DNA of 20,630 bases. Origin: JAXDBV01 sp034678415 (GTDB taxonomy: Bacteria; Bacteroidota; Bacteroidia; Bacteroidales; VadinHA17). Positions within the stretch are counted from its first letter, which is position 1. Every line of letters begins with the position of its first letter. Shown here one piece after another: positions 6,857-15,400 of this stretch. The notes below the pieces were generated by a model. It did no database searches. It was not told the origin of the DNA and was given only the letters and a program-made list of their open reading frames with translations. Location: positions 1 through 20,630 of the forward strand of contig JAXDBV010000183.1 of assembly GCA_034678415.1 (NCBI GenBank). Reading direction: 5' to 3'. Made by a program: the position numbers and the translations under genes.

Positions 6857-9800
6857 TTATTTGAAGGTTTTTTCAGGCATCCCGTCTCCCGTCAGTTTCA
6901 GCCGGTTGAAATAGGCGGGCACTGTTTTTCCTGTCAGCTGGTCCACATACATTTTTGCCAGGTACTGGCTGAGCATGAAACCTTGTCCGCGCAATCCCAG
7001 GAACAGGCCGTGTTCAGTATCAATGATCATTCGGGGTTCAACGTAATATCCTGCCCAGACGGCTTGGAATCCCACCGAAGAAAGTTTTGGCAGCCAGTCG
7101 ATAAATATTTCAGCAGCGATTTCGATAAATTCCCTGGAATTGACCTTGAGGTTTTTGCCTGTTTCAAGAGGTTCAACAACGGGTGAAGCACAGCCGATGA
7201 TCTGTCCTGTTTCTCCCAGTTGCTGGCCGTACACCGCGGAAAAACCCTTGTATTTCCTGCGATCGATGAGCATGTCAAGGGGCTGACCATTGGTTCCGAG
7301 GAATGGAAGCCTGCGGGTGATGAATGCCTGGTGTTTCACAGGGTATAACCCTGTATGTATTCCCAGCATACGGGCAAAGGATTCTCCCCCTGGGCCAAGG
7401 GCATTAATAAACACGGGGGTTTTATATTCGATGAATTGATGATGGTGATCGCGTACCAGCACTCGATAGTGATCTCCCTCTTTTTCAACGCTTATCAGGA
7501 CACAGTCCTCCATAACGGTTCCGCCATGATTTAATCCTATACGCCGTATCAGATCGATAACTTTTCCGGGAGTAGCCTGCCAGCAGTTATTTGTTACCTG
7601 TGCGCCCAGGTATGTAACAGGAGAGGGATTGAAATGAGGGGAAATTTCCCGGTGGAAATCGGCAACTTCGATCATATAACCATCGGTCCACTGTAGTGAT
7701 GCTTCCAGCGATTTTATCATCTCCTCGTCATGGGCAAAGGTGATGTAGCGTGTCTGGCGGAAGTTCACGTCTTTCAATCTTTGCAGTTCGCGGAATATTT
7801 CTAGATTTCTGACGGCGATCTCGGCCAGTTCGGGCACGCTGAAATTCGGTCTGCCGGCGGCGATATTTCTCCACGATGCTCCTCTCCCGGTGTTGATGAG
7901 CACCGGTTTCTCGCCTGCTTCAGCCAGGTAACGGAACAGGGCGCTGCCGCCCATCCCTCCGCCTGCAACGACGGCACAAACTTCAGTTTTGAGGATTCCC
8001 TGGTGGTCTGTACAAGGAATGATCCGTTCGTGAAGAGGGCGGGGATAGAGTTCCCCCATGGCAATCTGGTTAGAGAGGGGGCCTCTGGGTGTAGCATCTC
8101 CTACAAGCGAAATATCAAAACTTCTGAGGATTTGCTTCAGTCTGGGTATGCAGCGCTTACCACGACAGGCGCCCATCCCCAGTCGGGTGGTATGCTTCAC
8201 CTCATCGACAGAGATGAACCGGCGGTCACCGATGGTCTCAAGGATCTCATCCAGTGTCACATCGTCGCAGTGACAAATATATTTTTCCGGATGCCCGGCA
8301 GGTTCTGCTTTTTTGTAGTTCACCGGTTCCGGATACTGGTCTTTCAGGATGAATCCCCGCACCTCCATTAGCCTGTCACCGGCAATATCGGCCGATTTGA
8401 TTCTGGCGATATGGGTTTTATTGGGTTTACGCATCACTTTTTCAATCGTTCCCTCACCCAGGGGGCGGCCATTGTTATCGACGAGGAATACCTGATTCTG
8501 CTTTTCCACATCAAATTCAACAGGAATATACAGGTTGTTCTTCTTTAAATCATAGCCAAATATTGCCAGTCCGGGGCACTGATAAACGCATGACATGCAT
8601 CCTGTGCATTTTTCGAAATCGATATACGGGATGGTGCTTGATGAGGTTTTTGTTATTGCGCCATGGTGGCAGGCAAACTGGCAGGGGTTGCACGCAAAGC
8701 CGTAGATACAGTCGATCAGTACAAAAGGTTTGCTTGTTCTTCTTGTTTCATCAGGGATGAAGGGTGTCTCGATTACTTTCACTGGATGCTGCTGCGAATC
8801 GATGTATTCTTTCGACAGTTCGAGGTATGCATCGTAGTCGATATGTACACCCATATCCTGTGCTATTTCGCAGGCTGCTAGTTTACCTCTGAGCACCGCG
8901 CTGGTTCCTTCGCCGATACGGATAGCATCACCAGCGCCGAAACAGTTACGTCCAAACACCTCGTTTCCTTTGATCAGGAGCTGATCATCCTGTACCAGTC
9001 CCGTGCAGATATTGATCGTGTCAATCTCCTCGATGATCTTTTCCGTACCTGGGATGGGAACAAAATCCTTGCATTCGGCCACCACAGCTCCCACGATCCC
9101 GTCATTGTTCCGGTTAGGGATGGCTTTCATCAGCATATGGGATGTGATGATGGGTATACCCAGCCGTCTGACCCTGTTAGCCTGTACCGGGAATCCTCCT
9201 TCGAAGGGCCGGGCTTCGATGATAGCTTTCACGCGGGCTCCGGCCTGCATCAGCTGGTAGGAGGTGAGGTAACCGATGTTTCCGGCTCCAACGGTCAGGA
9301 CGTTCTTTCCCAGCAGGGTGAACTCGATGTTCATCATCTTCTGTACCACTGCCGCGGTATATACTCCGGGCAGGTCATCGTTCTCAAACGCAGGCATGAA
9401 AGGTACGGCACCGGTAGCAACAATAAGGTAATCGGCATCGATGTAAAAAATGTCGCCGGTGTTGATATTTTTAATTGCCAGTCGTTTGCCTTCGAGTATA
9501 TCCCATACGGTACAATCGAGGAATATTCCGCGTGGATTCTCACCGGCGAGCATATTGGCGATCTCAAAGCCTCGCATACCGCCATATTTCTGATCCTTCT
9601 CGAAGAAGAAAAACTGGTGGGTTTGCATGAGGAACTGGCCGCCGATTCTGTCATTAATATCAATAACAACATTCGGTATGCCGTACTGGTTAAGCACTTC
9701 GCGGGCAGCAAGTCCGGCAGGCCCGGCTCCGATAATGGCCACATCCGTCCGGTAAACATTGATGTGTCCTTCCCGGGAGTATGGAATCGTTTCCGGCTTA

Positions 9801-10090
9801 TAGCCGGTTGGCAGTTCCATCACTTCTGTGACATTATCAACCCTGGTGATGCAAATCCTTTTCACCTGGCCGTCGACCAGCATTTCACATGCACCGCATT
9901 TACCAATGCCGCATTCAAGGCTCCGGTTCCTCCCCTTCAAACTATGGCTGTGTACAGGGTATCCGGCCCGGTGGAGGGCTGCAGCGACAGTATATCCTTT
10001 TTCCGCCTCAATGATTTTTCCATGAAAGCTGAACTGTGTCTTATCCCTCGCCCTGACCGGAAGGACGGGATGGTGTCTCACTGTATACAT
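6857..10090 (-). CDS. Fused alpha-beta iron-sulfur flavoprotein dehydrogenase (sarcosine/proline/hydroxyproline dehydrogenase or HcnABC-like)
   Basis: A 1077-residue protein with five redox modules in order. (1) Residues 20-90 form a [2Fe-2S] ferredoxin-like domain with Cys60, Cys65, Cys68 and Cys80 (LECGIGKCGACEM). (2) Residues 113-430 form an FAD/NAD two-nucleotide-fold reductase (VAIIGAGPAG; second fold VLTVGAGNIGY; GAGDAIRIGEGTSA). (3) Residues 455-515 form a ferredoxin segment with Cys461, Cys467, Cys470, Cys474 and CTGCMSCVYQCP (Cys495-505). (4) Residues 604-650 form a BFD-like [2Fe-2S] domain (Cys606, Cys608, Cys642, Cys647). (5) Residues 704-1055 form a DAO-type FAD oxidoreductase (VVAGGGMGG). 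In known amine/amino-acid dehydrogenases and HCN synthase, modules 1-4 and module 5 lie on separate subunits. The substrate is probably a secondary amine or amino acid; which one cannot be read. No signal peptide, so cytoplasmic. No Shine-Dalgarno sequence. Confidence 0.9.
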   Translation of the reverse strand: MYTVRHHPVLPVRARDKTQFSFHGKIIEAEKGYTVAAALHRAGYPVHSHSLKGRNRSLECGIGKCGACEMLVDGQVKRICITRVDNVTEVMELPTGYKPETIPYSREGHINVYRTDVAIIGAGPAGLAAREVLNQYGIPNVVIDINDRIGGQFLMQTHQFFFFEKDQKYGGMRGFEIANMLAGENPRGIFLDCTVWDILEGKRLAIKNINTGDIFYIDADYLIVATGAVPFMPAFENDDLPGVYTAAVVQKMMNIEFTLLGKNVLTVGAGNIGYLTSYQLMQAGARVKAIIEARPFEGGFPVQANRVRRLGIPIITSHMLMKAIPNRNNDGIVGAVVAECKDFVPIPGTEKIIEEIDTINICTGLVQDDQLLIKGNEVFGRNCFGAGDAIRIGEGTSAVLRGKLAACEIAQDMGVHIDYDAYLELSKEYIDSQQHPVKVIETPFIPDETRRTSKPFVLIDCIYGFACNPCQFACHHGAITKTSSSTIPYIDFEKCTGCMSCVYQCPGLAIFGYDLKKNNLYIPVEFDVEKQNQVFLVDNNGRPLGEGTIEKVMRKPNKTHIARIKSADIAGDRLMEVRGFILKDQYPEPVNYKKAEPAGHPEKYICHCDDVTLDEILETIGDRRFISVDEVKHTTRLGMGACRGKRCIPRLKQILRSFDISLVGDATPRGPLSNQIAMGELYPRPLHERIIPCTDHQGILKTEVCAVVAGGGMGGSALFRYLAEAGEKPVLINTGRGASWRNIAAGRPNFSVPELAEIAVRNLEIFRELQRLKDVNFRQTRYITFAHDEEMIKSLEASLQWTDGYMIEVADFHREISPHFNPSPVTYLGAQVTNNCWQATPGKVIDLIRRIGLNHGGTVMEDCVLISVEKEGDHYRVLVRDHHHQFIEYKTPVFINALGPGGESFARMLGIHTGLYPVKHQAFITRRLPFLGTNGQPLDMLIDRRKYKGFSAVYGQQLGETGQIIGCASPVVEPLETGKNLKVNSREFIEIAAEIFIDWLPKLSSVGFQAVWAGYYVEPRMIIDTEHGLFLGLRGQGFMLSQYLAKMYVDQLTGKTVPAYFNRLKLTGDGMPEKTFK

Positions 10091-10107
10091 GCAGCACAGA
10101 TAATAAT

Positions 10108-10122
10108 GCTCATTAAATGAGC
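10108..10122. promoter_or_regulatory. Candidate operator palindrome upstream of fused flavoprotein
   Basis: GCTCATT (10108-10114), a single A, then AATGAGC (10116-10122) form a perfect 7-bp-arm palindrome. It is centred 25 bases upstream of the flavoprotein start codon, close to where a promoter should be. It might bind a dimeric regulator or be chance. Confidence 0.3.
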
Positions 10123-10475
10123 AGGAAAAGTAGCAAGACCGGTAACTCCAAACCTATGACCTTTGTCAGTGTACCTGATGATATTTGACAGATGAAGCTG
10201 ACTGTGCTGCCATTTGCCTTGCCCGATAGAAATACCGCGGAGGAAATACCGCCTTATGAACCTGTTGTTGACAGCCCTTCATATTGTTCATGGAAGATGA
10301 CCGAAGGTTCAGTACATCCGCTTTCCTCCTTTTGCCCCTCTTTTTTGCCCGGGATAAGATTGAGCTAAATAAATGAAACATAATGGTTTAATATTACGTA
10401 AATATATAGGCTTTATTAACGGTTACCTGTTGAAACTCCGGCACACAATGCTCGATCCGATAATTTTTTTAATTC

Positions 10476-10483
10476 TAATTTTG
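10476..10483 (+). promoter_or_regulatory. Probable -7 element of the sigma factor operon
   Basis: TAATTTTG fits the Bacteroidota housekeeping -7 consensus TAnnTTTG exactly, within an AT-rich stretch 76 bases before the ATG at 10560. A TTG -33 element is not evident at the expected spacing, so the call rests on one motif and location. Confidence 0.35.
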
Positions 10484-10559
10484 AAAGGGCTGTATTTCAA
10501 TATGTGAATAATGCAACCTTTTCCCGTATGAAATAGTCATCCTTTTACCGGTGAAATCT

Positions 10560-11117
10560 ATGCTCAGTGATGAACAGATTATCAAACAGTGTATCAGGAA
10601 AAACCGGAAGGCACAGCAGGCATTGTATGACCGGTACGGAAAGATCCTTCTTGGTGTGTGTTACCGCTATGCGGATTGTATCGAGGAAGCCGAGGATTTG
10701 TTGCAGGAAGGACTGATCAAGGTTTACCTGAATATCGGTAAGTACACAGGTGCAGGTTCTTTCATAAGCTGGCTGAAGGCGATCATGATCAATACTGCTA
10801 TTACCCATTACCATCGTACGAAAAAATTCAGGTTTCATCTGGATATTGATGATGTGAAGGAATCAGTGGTGGAAGGAACGGTGACGGAGATGACAGAATA
10901 CACGAGAGAGGAATTACTGGGAGTGATTCGTTCGCTGCCCGTGGGTTACAGGATGATATTCAACATGTATGCGATAGAGGGATATAAGCATAAAGAGATC
11001 GCTGAAATGCTGGGGATTGATGTCAACACATCAAAATCACAGTATTCCAGAGCTAAGAGGCTGATAAGGCAAAAACTAGAACAGCTGTCAGGGGTACGCA
11101 AAACAAAGGATGAGTAA
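10560..11117 (+). CDS. ECF-type RNA polymerase sigma factor
   Basis: A 185-residue group 4 sigma-70 factor. Region 2 spans about residues 10-80: the core-binding segment LYDRYGKILLGVCYRYA, the acidic EEAEDLLQEGLIKVY, and the -10 recognition part FISWLKAIMINTAITHYHR. A linker follows, then region 4 (about 118-178) with LLGVIRSLPVGYRMIFNMYA and the helix-turn-helix YKHKEIAEMLGIDVNTSKSQ. GTG at 10551 would add three residues, but ATG 10560 (MLSDEQIIKQC) fits the usual start. It overlaps by 8 bases the gene for a membrane protein with an anti-sigma-like N-terminus, so the two are translationally coupled and probably form a sigma/anti-sigma pair. The large adhesin gene just downstream is the obvious candidate target. 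Confidence 0.95.
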   Translation: MLSDEQIIKQCIRKNRKAQQALYDRYGKILLGVCYRYADCIEEAEDLLQEGLIKVYLNIGKYTGAGSFISWLKAIMINTAITHYHRTKKFRFHLDIDDVKESVVEGTVTEMTEYTREELLGVIRSLPVGYRMIFNMYAIEGYKHKEIAEMLGIDVNTSKSQYSRAKRLIRQKLEQLSGVRKTKDE

Positions 11118-12414
11118 CGATAACAACATAGAAAATATTTTCCGGAAGGAGTTTGCAGAGTTCACGGTTGATCCTTCAGAACGGTGTTGGCCCGAACTGG
11201 AGAAAAAAATCGCCCGCAAGGAGTTTTTGCATTTCAGCCCGAATCATTTTAACATATACTATCTTTCTGCCGTTATTGTCGGTATCGCGGTAGCAGTCAT
11301 CTCGCTGCGCAATCTGCCATCTCCGGTTGATAAACATCTCCAGAACCAACCCGTCAACATTGAAAAGAAGGATACCTTGACGCAGGTTGATGAGGTTTCT
11401 GTGACCTCAATGGAAATGGAGAATAAGCTATCATCTCCAATCGTTCAGATCCCTTCAGGAGAAGCCAGAGGGATCCATCCGGTGCAGGCCGATACCGTAC
11501 ATCCCTATATGTTTCCTTCGGAAAAGACGAGTCAGGAACTGAGTGTATCGGAAGGACAATCCGTTCCGTCGGTGCAGCCTGTCATGCATGAAATTGATGT
11601 GGCAGGGACAAAACTACCAGGGGCTGATTATTTTTCCTCCCCGAAATATGGTTGTGTGCCACTGATGGTAATGTTTATCAGCGTTTCGGAATATGCCGAT
11701 AAGTTTTACTGGCACTTTGGTGATGGTCAGACCTCGACGGAGGAAAATCCCTCCCATCTTTTTGCAGAAGCCGGAGAGTATCCGGTAATGCTGAGAGTTA
11801 CGAGCAATGAAGGGGAATCGGTTATAGTAAAAGATACAATAAGGGTTTACAATACTCCTGAGGCGGTTTTTGATTTTTTCCCGGAACTCCCGTCAATACC
11901 CGGTGAGCCGGTACACTTCAATAATTATTCCAAAAATGCTGTCCGTTATCTCTGGGATTTCGGTGACGGCAGCTATTCGGAAGACAAGAACCCGGTTCAC
12001 AGCTATTCCATGGTTGGTGAGGTGAATATCACGCTCACCGTCTGGTCGGATCATGGATGCAGAGATACATTGTTCATACAGGATGCGTTTGGTGGCGGAA
12101 ATTACGGAATAATTTTCCCCAATGCATTTACTCCCAATACAGAAGGTCCCACGAATGGTTATTATAATCCTGCGAGTGTGACCAACGAAGTATTCTATCC
12201 CGTGTGTCAGGGAGTCATGGACTATCATCTTGAGATCTACAGCCGGACAGGTGCCTTGCTGTTTGTTTCTGACGATGTGAATTACGGGTGGGATGGTTAT
12301 ATAAAGGGAACACTGGCCAAACAGGATGTGTACGTGTGGAAGGTAAGTGGAACATATGCCAATGGGAAGAGTTTTGAACGGTACGGGAATGTGACATTGA
12401 TACGTAAAAAATAA
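11110..12414 (+). CDS. Membrane-anchored anti-sigma-like protein with two PKD domains and a CHU_C-type C-terminal sorting domain
   Basis: A 434-residue protein. Residues 1-45 are cytoplasmic and match the Bacteroidota anti-sigma-like pattern: a short helix ENIFRKEFAEF, then PSERCWPELEKKIARK. One membrane helix follows at about 49-66 (YYLSAVIVGIAVAVISL). Residues 70-170 are a low-complexity linker. Two PKD beta-sandwiches have the hallmark turns HFGDG (202-206) and WDFGDG (282-287). Residues 334-434 match the gliding-motility-associated CHU_C/type B sorting domain: FPNAFTPN at 336, LEIYSRTGALLF, YGWDGYIKG, DVYVWKVSGTY and GNVTLIRKK at the end. There is no cleavable signal peptide, which is unexpected for a secretion-type C-terminus. 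Its start overlaps the sigma factor stop. It probably holds the sigma factor at the membrane and senses an envelope state. Confidence 0.88.
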   Translation: MSNDNNIENIFRKEFAEFTVDPSERCWPELEKKIARKEFLHFSPNHFNIYYLSAVIVGIAVAVISLRNLPSPVDKHLQNQPVNIEKKDTLTQVDEVSVTSMEMENKLSSPIVQIPSGEARGIHPVQADTVHPYMFPSEKTSQELSVSEGQSVPSVQPVMHEIDVAGTKLPGADYFSSPKYGCVPLMVMFISVSEYADKFYWHFGDGQTSTEENPSHLFAEAGEYPVMLRVTSNEGESVIVKDTIRVYNTPEAVFDFFPELPSIPGEPVHFNNYSKNAVRYLWDFGDGSYSEDKNPVHSYSMVGEVNITLTVWSDHGCRDTLFIQDAFGGGNYGIIFPNAFTPNTEGPTNGYYNPASVTNEVFYPVCQGVMDYHLEIYSRTGALLFVSDDVNYGWDGYIKGTLAKQDVYVWKVSGTYANGKSFERYGNVTLIRKK

Positions 12415-12433
12415 CAAACAAAATATTGAACCA

Positions 12434-15400
12434 ATGAATAACCAGGCAACGGAAAAACGGTTCATGAGAAAATCACTGCTGATGCTGATCGTTATCACCG
12501 GATTGGCGATGCAGAATGTTCAGGCACAAGAGCCGGTATGGACTTCAGGAACGCCTGTTGTCACACCCGGACCGGGAAGATTTGTACTGGACTTGTCATT
12601 GAATATGCCAAGCACAATATATTACATTGTTTTGAACTATAATGTTACCGGTACAATAACTCCGTGGAACTGTCGGACGCAGGCATTGGCAGGCCCTGGC
12701 GGCAACCGTGTTGCCACGGGTATCCTGGATTATAACAGTGGCATCCTGAGAGAATATGTTCTGAACCTTGCCCTCAATACTGAACATACGGTTTTTATTG
12801 TGGCTGAGAATAAAGCAACCGGCACACTCCAAACTTCGGTGTATAAATGGGTTGGATTCACACAGGGCTGTCCCGAGATACAGGTTACCACAGGTTTTTT
12901 CCAGACCGGAGAATGTCTGCCTGACGTTCCCGTGGTATTTGTTGCCCAGCTTATTCCCATGGTTCCTTCCGGCGTCCTTTATGGAACAGTGTGGCAGGTA
13001 GACTGGGGTGATGGATCACCGGTTGAAACTTTTGTCTCACAGTTTGATGATGACCTTCCCGACGGAGCGGACCAGTTTGTACACCATTATGATGCCATTG
13101 ATGATGAGTGTAACTATATTGCCACATTTACCGCATTGAATCCATGCGGAAAATCTTCGAACGGCAGGAAGATTCTTGTGGTCCATGGACAGGATAACGA
13201 AATTGATGGTGAGCTGGAGATACAGGATCCCGTATCAGGTGCCACAGAGGAAGTATACGTATGTGAGGGTACCGAAACAATAGTTACATTATGGGATAAT
13301 TCGATTTGGAACTGCCAGAATCCTGTTCTTCCGCTCGGCTTACCCACACAACCTAACGATGATCCCAGGTGGCTCCAATGGGATTACGGCACACTGTTAA
13401 ATACTATAACGGGCCCTGTGGATATTGAAGGGAATACCGCCCCGTATACCGGGGCTGTAAACTATCCTGTGACTTCCATTCACACCTATGCCCAGAACAT
13501 TACTATCCCGGCCTCCGCTATTGCCGGAGAGCGATTCAGGGTTGAGTTGAGGAACTGGAACAAGTGCAACCCTTACGGCTTGGAACCATATATTGCCACC
13601 ACTATTGACATTGTAATTATTGATTCCCCGGAGGGTGCCATGGGGCCGGATTATTCACGGTGTGAAAATAATATCTCTTCCGCTACCATTACCCTCTCCG
13701 CTACCGGAGGGGGAGGTGGAAGTAATTTCCGTTATGTTGTTCAGAGACCTTCTGGTGGAAATATTGTGTATAATAATGTACCTAGCCCTTATTCCCCGAA
13801 TATCTCTGCATACCTATCGGTTGGCCAGAACAAGTTTAAGCTTATTGAAGTACAGAGAGTCCCCGGTAACACATGTATACAAACAGGGAATATTGATTCT
13901 ACCATAATAACGGTTTATCGGAATGTGACGACTCCCACCACAGGGCCTGACGCCACTGTGTGCGGTACCACCTATCCAAACCTGGGAGGAAATACGCCTA
14001 CAGTAGGTACCGGATCATGGACTACCCGTGCAGGGACCGGGATAGTAACCAATCCATCAAGTCCCACATCAGGTGTGACCAACCTGAGTCAGGGTGCCAA
14101 CACATTTCGCTGGACGATCGTCAATGGCGACTGTGTGGCCTATGATGAAATAACCATAACCCGTGATGTTCAGCCCAGCCCGGCAAATGCCGGAATAAAC
14201 CAGAACCTTTGTAACAGCACAACGGCCACCATGGCTGCCACGGCTGTGAATAACGGCGGATCGGGCTACTGGAATGTGGTATCAGGCCAGTTCTGGCTGG
14301 AAGATTTCAATCTTGCCGACGGTACTACCACGGATGCCGGGCCGACAGCCTGGACACGAACCATATCCGGTGGATCACCCGGTTATGCTGAAGTAAGAAA
14401 CAAAAAATTTGAAGCTTCCAACATCGGTAGTACCCGTGAAGCGATATGGACAGGCACCGTTAACATTGCCACCCGAACCAATGTGGGCATATCGGTCAAT
14501 CTGTCCAGCCTTTCCACCAGCAATGGATTCGAATCGACCGATTATGTGAATATCCGGTATAGGGTGGACGGCGGGAGCTGGATTACTATTATTAACCGGA
14601 CAGGTGCAGCGGATGGAAGCACCGGTGGAGGCTCCATGGCATTCAGAACCCGTACTTTCACAGCCACTGGTATCCCAACGGGAACAACGTTGGAAATACA
14701 GATACGGATACGCAATTCTGACGCAGGAGAGATTTATTACATTGATAATGTATTTGTCGGTGAAGGGTATACAGCTGCCTTTCCTTCTATAAATAATACA
14801 TCATCTCCTACAACCACGGTCAGTGGATTATTGCAAGGGCCCAATGTCTTCCGTTGGACCGCAATCAGTCAGTACCGGGTATGCGATGAGACATATGATG
14901 AAGTCACAATACTCAGGGATGTAGCCCCTGCCGCTGCAAATGCCGGCCTTGACCAGCATTTCTGTGAAACCACGACCGCAACCATGGCGGCCAACACACC
15001 TACGAATAACGGTACAGGATTATGGACCCGTACCGGTGGAGCTGGTACCATTACCACTCCTTCCTCACCAACCACAACCATAACAGGTCTGGGTTATAAC
15101 AACAATACTTTCCGCTGGACCATTTCCAGCCAGTATGGCATATGTCCTGACGATGATGATGACGTCGTCATTACACGGTACCAGCAACCCACTGCCGCTT
15201 CCACAGGTGTTGACCAGGACCTTTGCGCTGTCCTGACTTCTAATTCACTCGGAGGAAACACACCATCGGTTGGTACAGGTACATGGAGTATGACAAGCGG
15301 GCCGGGAAGCATAACGTCCATCAATCCCAACGCCAATACACCCAATGCCACCATCACGGTGAACACAGCGGGAACATATGTTTTCCGCTGGACCATTGTG

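Larger units (their letters stand above)
10091..10559. other. 469-bp intergenic region between flavoprotein and sigma factor genes
   Basis: This gap separates divergent genes. The left part holds the 15-bp palindrome. The middle contains only a 58-codon ORF (10192-10368, +) with no family resemblance, judged not to be a gene. From about 10370 the sequence becomes clearly AT-rich and holds the probable sigma factor promoter. I see no tRNA, no intrinsic terminator and no mobile element here. Confidence 0.6.

Noticed and set aside
9137..10120. 327-codon ORF on the + strand opposite the fused flavoprotein
   Set aside because: It lies entirely antisense to a protein with clear cofactor motifs in every domain, and its translation shows no recognisable fold. 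It is a shadow of the real gene.
10192..10368. 58-codon + strand ORF in the flavoprotein/sigma gap
   Set aside because: No ribosome binding site, no family resemblance and proline/serine-rich random-looking translation; not called as a gene.
10551..10559. GTG start for the sigma factor
   Set aside because: It adds only three residues and has no ribosome binding site; ATG 10560 gives the usual ECF start.
11893..12498. 201-codon ORF on the - strand
   Set aside because: It is antisense to the PKD/CHU_C protein and the start of the giant gene; the translation looks like random frame output rich in Ile, Ser and Cys.
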